Assembly (NCBI GenBank): GCA_018340805.1
Contig: JACMZG010001911.1
Coordinates: 32,987,214 to 33,051,213 of the forward strand
Direction of reading: 5' to 3'
DNA: 64,000 bases
From: Microvelia longipes
Taxonomy: Eukaryota; Arthropoda; Insecta; Hemiptera; Veliidae
The notes under the pieces were generated by a model. The model worked only from the letters and a program-made list of their open reading frames with translations. It did not search any database and was not told the DNA's origin. Within the stretch, counting starts at the first letter, position 1. Each line of letters starts with the position of its first letter. Positions 60,166 through 64,000 of the stretch are shown here, in pieces. A program made the position numbers and the translations under genes.

Positions 60166-60671
60166 CAGTTGTGCTGTTCGGAAAATATTTTTTTATGACA
60201 TCATTAACCCGCAGTAACGACTGAACGAAAATTTCAAAAAAGCATAAAACGTGGGAAATTGCTGTGTAATAATGAAAGATGTTACGAGATTTGGCACGCA
60301 TATAGTTATGTATAACACTAACATACGTGCCATGTTTTCGTTTTATCATCAGCATTAGTTCCATTTTTATCAAATAACTTGTGTACTTTTTTTAATAAAA
60401 AATTAAAAAATGTTTGGAAAATCTAATTGAGTTGAACTTTATTAAAAGTTATACCTTTACGTATATATACTTTACTTACGTGATATCTTTACTCACGTAA
60501 TATGGTATGTACACCAAGTTTCGTTTTAATAGGACCAGTTTATCCATGAATTTTATTTTATCATAAAAGTTAAGCAGCATTGAGAGTGGTCACCTAAGCT
60601 GTTATCTGCATAAGTGACCGCAGGGAATGAAATGGATGAATTTAATGAGAACAACCTGAAGATTTGTTGCA

Positions 60672-60808
60672 GAATGAGCGAAGTGAGTCCGAATAAGGGA
60701 GGATAAGCAAAGTGAGTCCGAAGTTGAAAGGATGAGCGAAGTGAGTCCGAATAAGGGAGGATAAGCGAAGTGAGTCCGAAGTAGGAAGGATAAGCGTAGC
60801 GAATTCGA
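60672..60808 (-). repeat. 29-bp TCGC-motif minisatellite within Rep-A
   Basis: 'gagcgaagtgagtccgaa' recurs at about 60677, 60706, 60735, 60764 and, degenerate, 60792. The spacer alternates 'taagggaggat' with 'gttgaaaggat', so a two-unit higher-order pattern is present. Confidence 0.93.
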
Positions 60809-60850
60809 TGTGATGAGAAAATGTACAGAGATACCCCGTACCCGATTTTG

Positions 60851-61603
60851 TACTTAAATCTATACCGTTATGTAAGAAGCAAAAACGCTCTCACAAAATG
60901 ATTCAATGCATAATTCTATGTTAAACATAGTAATCCATAGCATCGTTTTTTGTCTGATAACGCTTATATAAAATATTTTAACCTATCCTTTTTGAACAAA
61001 AAGTAATTTCGAGAGCCTTATCTAAAGTATTAGTTGTTAATACCACGACGGTATCATATTGTAGGTTATTTACTCTAAAGGTAGCTTTAGCAATATAAGG
61101 GTTAAATTTAAAAAAATTGAGAAGCGCTAACATTTCATGTACTCAAAGCCCCTTAATTCATTTTAAAGCCAAATGATTATTAAATATCCAAGATGGCTGA
61201 ATATACTGTATATCGTGCTGTAGGGTATTAAGGTTCAAGAGATTCACATGACGTTAATCGAAACGAGATGAGACGTTATCAAAAATGACAGTGACAGCCT
61301 CGTGTGGAAATTTGATAAAATAATTTATCAAAGAGCAATTTCTTAAAGACTCCGACATAGCGGTTTACTTTAAAATTTCTTTATATAAGTTGTTCTTTCC
61401 TTTGAAAACAGTTCTTTTTACTAAGACTTATTCCTAAACTGCTAGAGTAAAGGTAAGATGCTTTAAAAATATTAGAGTATACGACCTTATATAAATGTAT
61501 CTTAACATGGTCAACATAAGCTTATATTCATTTTAGCTTATATTACATTCAACATTACGCAATGAATAGGTAATTGAGGAATTAAATTTTGGAGATGATT
61601 TTA
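60851..61603. other. Unassigned AT-rich DNA
   Basis: No gene or repeat recognised. Confidence 0.5.
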
Positions 61604-61830
61604 AAATCTTGGTGGGCTCACTGATTGCACAATTTATTAGTGCGACCTTTCCAGAATCACTTGTAGTTACCTCTAGGCTCAAGGTACCCAGGTTTTAAAT
61701 CTTAGTGAGCCTGCAGTTCATAGATTTAAGATGACAGTGCGGCTGATTCTTAAGGGGATCTATGATGTTGGATGGACTTCGGCATAAAAGTCGCAAGGTA
61801 ATTCAGGCATACTAATAGCAGTAGATCTTC
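61604..61830 (+). repeat. Possible tRNA-like SINE remnant
   Basis: GC-richer block 'ggtgggctcactgattgcac', about 70 bp later 'ggtacccaggttttaaatct' (B-box-like, 61691-61701), then 'ggatggacttcggcataaaa' and 'aggtaattcaggca'. The last block resembles 40008-40024. Tentative. Confidence 0.3.
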
Positions 61831-62099
61831 AAAGGCTCTTTAAGCTTCTAAACATGCACCGTTTTCGCATAACATGTTGTTCTTTTAACTTCCTTTTTTA
61901 TAATTGCATTTTGATTTAGTTTTTTGCATTTCTTAAAGAATAAATATGATTTTTTCGTAGCGATCTTCTGTTTAATCACTATTGATAAATTAAATTGCGA
62001 TGATTAAATAATAAAAAAATCCGTCAAAGTGCTTGCTTGCAAGCATTATAAGGGTTTCTCAGATATTTGCATAAATATAATGTATTAATACTATACAAT
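61831..62099. other. Unassigned AT-rich DNA
   Basis: No gene recognised; grades into the satellite array that follows. Confidence 0.5.
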
Positions 62100-63765
62100 C
62101 ATACTTATACTCAATATTCTACGCCTCGCTTCAATAGCCTATATGTTAGTATTTGTCGATACCTAATGTTAGAAAAAATAAATAAGTTATAACAAAATAT
62201 TCCACAGCTCGCTACGCATGCGTTTCTGTGTATCAGAAATCAGTACCTAATTTAGAATCTACACAAAATATATAAGTGCTCGTATTGCTCGTTTCATTTG
62301 TATGTTTGTTATTTGCAAATTTCGCAGAGTAAACATAATTTACCAATTTCACAAGGGCTCATTTCGCTAGCCTATATGTGTCTGTTGGCACTGATTTTAG
62401 GAAAAATAATTATAATACAACATAAAATTTGAGTAAACATCTGCTTGTTTAGTACTAGCCAATTTCAAACTATAGAATCAAATTTTTACATAACAATCTA
62501 GAGCTCGCTTCCCTCGCCTTTATATATTTGTTTGTCGATACCTAATTTTTGAGTAAATTTAAAACACAGAACAAAATTTAAGGGCTCGCTTCACTCGCCT
62601 TTATATGCTTGGTTGTCAATATCTATCTGAAGAGGAACATTTAAAACAAGGCATAAAATTAAAGCCTCGCTTCAATCGCCTTTTTGTATTAGTTTATCAG
62701 AACCTCATTTTATAGCATACAGTAAAGACATAACATAATATTCTAGGGCTCGCATCGCTATCCTTAAGGTGCATGTTTGGTACTAGCCAATTTTAAACTA
62801 TAGAATCAAACTTATACATAACAATCTAGGGCTCGCTTCGCTCGCTTATAGAAGTTTCTTTGTCAATACCTAAATTTAGAAAAAAAATTAAAAGATAAAA
62901 AAAGATTCAAGGGCTCGCTTCGCTCGCCTTTATGTGCTTGTTTTGTCAATATCTACTTTAAAAAGAAACATTTAAAACAAGGCATGAAAATCATGGGCTC
63001 GCTTCGCTCGCCTTGTTTTATATGTTTATCAGTACCTTCTTAAGAGTATAAAATAATAAAAATAACCATACAATACTAGGGCTCGCTTCGCTCGCCTTTA
63101 TGTGCTTATATGTCAATATCTACTTTAAGAGAAACATTTTAAAAAAAGGCATAAAAATCATGGGCTCGCTTCGCTCGCCTTTTTGTATATGTTTATCAGT
63201 ACCTTCTTAAGAGTATAAAATAATAAAAAATAACTATGCAATACTAGGGCTCGCTTCGCTCGCCTTTATGTGCTTGTTGTCAATATCTATTATAAGAGAA
63301 ACATTTTAAGCAAGGATGAAAATCATGGGCTCGCCTCGCTCGCCTTTTTGTATATTTTATCAGTACCTTCTTAAGAGTATAAAATAATAAAATAACTATG
63401 CAATACTAGGGCTCGCTTCGCTCGCCTTTATGTGCTTGTTTGTCAATATCTATTATAAGAGAAACATTTTAAGCAAGGCATGAAAATCATGGGCTCGCTT
63501 CGCTCGCCTTTTTGTATATGTTTATTAGTACCTTCTTAAGAGTAAAAAATAAAAAAAAACCATACAATACTTGAGCTCGCTTCGCTCGCCTTTATGTGCT
63601 TGTTTGTCAATATCTACTTTAAGAGAAACATTTTAAGAAAGGCATAAAAAACACGGGCTCGCTTCGCTCGCCTTTTTGTATATGTTTATTAAACCTAATT
63701 TTATAGCATAAAGTAAAAACATAACATAATATTCTAGGGCTCGCTTCGCTCACCTTTATTTGCTT
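62100..63765 (+). repeat. 82-bp satellite with dimeric higher-order repeat
   Basis: Units start with 'gggctcgcttcgctcgcctt'. In the core they start at 62996, 63079, 63162, 63247, 63327, 63409, 63491, 63573, 63655 and 63737 (spacing 80-85). Two unit types alternate: one with 'atgtgcttgtttgtcaatat' plus 'gagaaacatttt', the other with 'tttgtatatgtttatcagta' plus 'ccttcttaagagtataaaat'. The left part (62100-62830) is progressively diverged ('gcctcgcttcaatagcctat' at 62121), the right core is homogeneous. Confidence 0.96.
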
Positions 63766-64000
63766 GGTTATATTACTGCTTGGTGCCTTACGTCGATATT
63801 TTTGTCGGGTGTAATAGCCGCCATTTTGAAAAAGCGATGCATATTTGTGTACTACCCATCGATACCTACAATTTGATACCCCACATGATTTTTCAAAAAA
63901 ATATTTTTTTTTTGGCGCGTGCGCGTATGGGCGATTTTGAAATTGCTAAAATTAACTTTTGAAACTTTTTCTCCGAAGAATTTCTATGGCCCGGAAAGTG
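63766..64000. other. Unassigned sequence to window end
   Basis: GC-richer than average ('ggcgcgtgcgcgtatgggcg' near 63915), no motif recognised in the 60-residue ORF at 63780-63962. It may be the start of another element that continues outside the window. Confidence 0.4.

Larger units (their letters stand above)
59545..60850 (-). repeat. Rep-A, long copy in minus orientation with two expansions
   Basis: Reading minus from 60850: 'aaatcgggtacggggtatct', a 29-bp TCGC minisatellite, 'ggtcacttatgcagataaca', 'aaaacgaaacttggtgtaca', 'gcgtgccaaatctcgtaaca', the shared module (TGATGTCA at 60203-60196), 'cagcacaactgcacctgtg', a 24-bp minisatellite, 'aatacactaggaggcaatga', (AC)n, 'aggaggtcttaaacacctga', 'cacaatactttcc' and 'aaaagtaaaag'. 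The order is that of 35500-36285; the extra length is due to the two arrays. Confidence 0.88.

Noticed and set aside
62100..63765. CRISPR array
   Set aside because: Regular 82-bp spacing with a conserved 20-bp block looks superficially like repeats and spacers, but the 'spacers' alternate between just two sequences and the DNA is clearly eukaryotic.

Overview
This is AT-rich eukaryotic nuclear DNA, most probably from an insect or another arthropod with a large, repeat-filled genome. The evidence is the content: Tc1/mariner transposons, a CR1/jockey-type LINE with a PHD-finger ORF1, two other truncated non-LTR elements, BEL/Pao and Penelope-like relics, long (TA)n microsatellites and many minisatellites. 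I see no convincing host protein gene, tRNA, rRNA, CRISPR array or bacterial-type operon. Every recognisable coding segment belongs to a transposable element, and none is an intact multi-domain ORF.

Layout. 1-12.5 kb: mostly unassigned AT-rich DNA with copies of a dispersed repeat (called Rep-A here), several hairpins, a 62-bp tandem array at about 9.8-10.1 kb and a decayed BEL/Pao integrase at 10.5-10.9 kb. 12.5-14.25 kb: a repeat cluster with a (TA)n-cored foldback element (Rep-B), a 150-bp tandem repeat, a tRNA-like SINE unit in tandem, and a perfect 198-bp inverted repeat. 19.29-24.53 kb: a 5.24-kb DD41D Tc1/mariner-type transposon whose terminal inverted repeats are arrays of a 337-bp unit, two copies left and five right. 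26.47-27.68 kb: a MITE and an internally deleted DD34D mariner. 29.8-31.0 kb (minus) and 33.9-35.45 kb (plus): 5'-truncated LINEs, the second with poly(A) and a 12-bp target-site duplication. 35.5-37.1 kb: tandem Rep-A plus a second (TA)n foldback copy. 40.3-41.0 kb (minus): Penelope-like GIY-YIG remnant. 46.2-50.25 kb: near-full-length but frameshifted CR1/jockey-type LINE. 51-61 kb: hairpins, 47-bp, 27-bp and 24-bp minisatellites, compound microsatellites and an inverted Rep-A copy. 62.1-63.77 kb: an 82-bp satellite with dimeric higher-order organisation.

How it fits together: the window reads as layered TE insertion and tandem amplification. One dispersed family (Rep-A) has seeded several different minisatellites at different internal positions. 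Rep-A and Rep-B share a core module that carries a CRE-like TGACGTCA palindrome. The mirror-symmetric motif CTCGCTTCGCTC recurs in several otherwise dissimilar repeats. Coordinates of repeats are read by eye and are approximate to a few bases.
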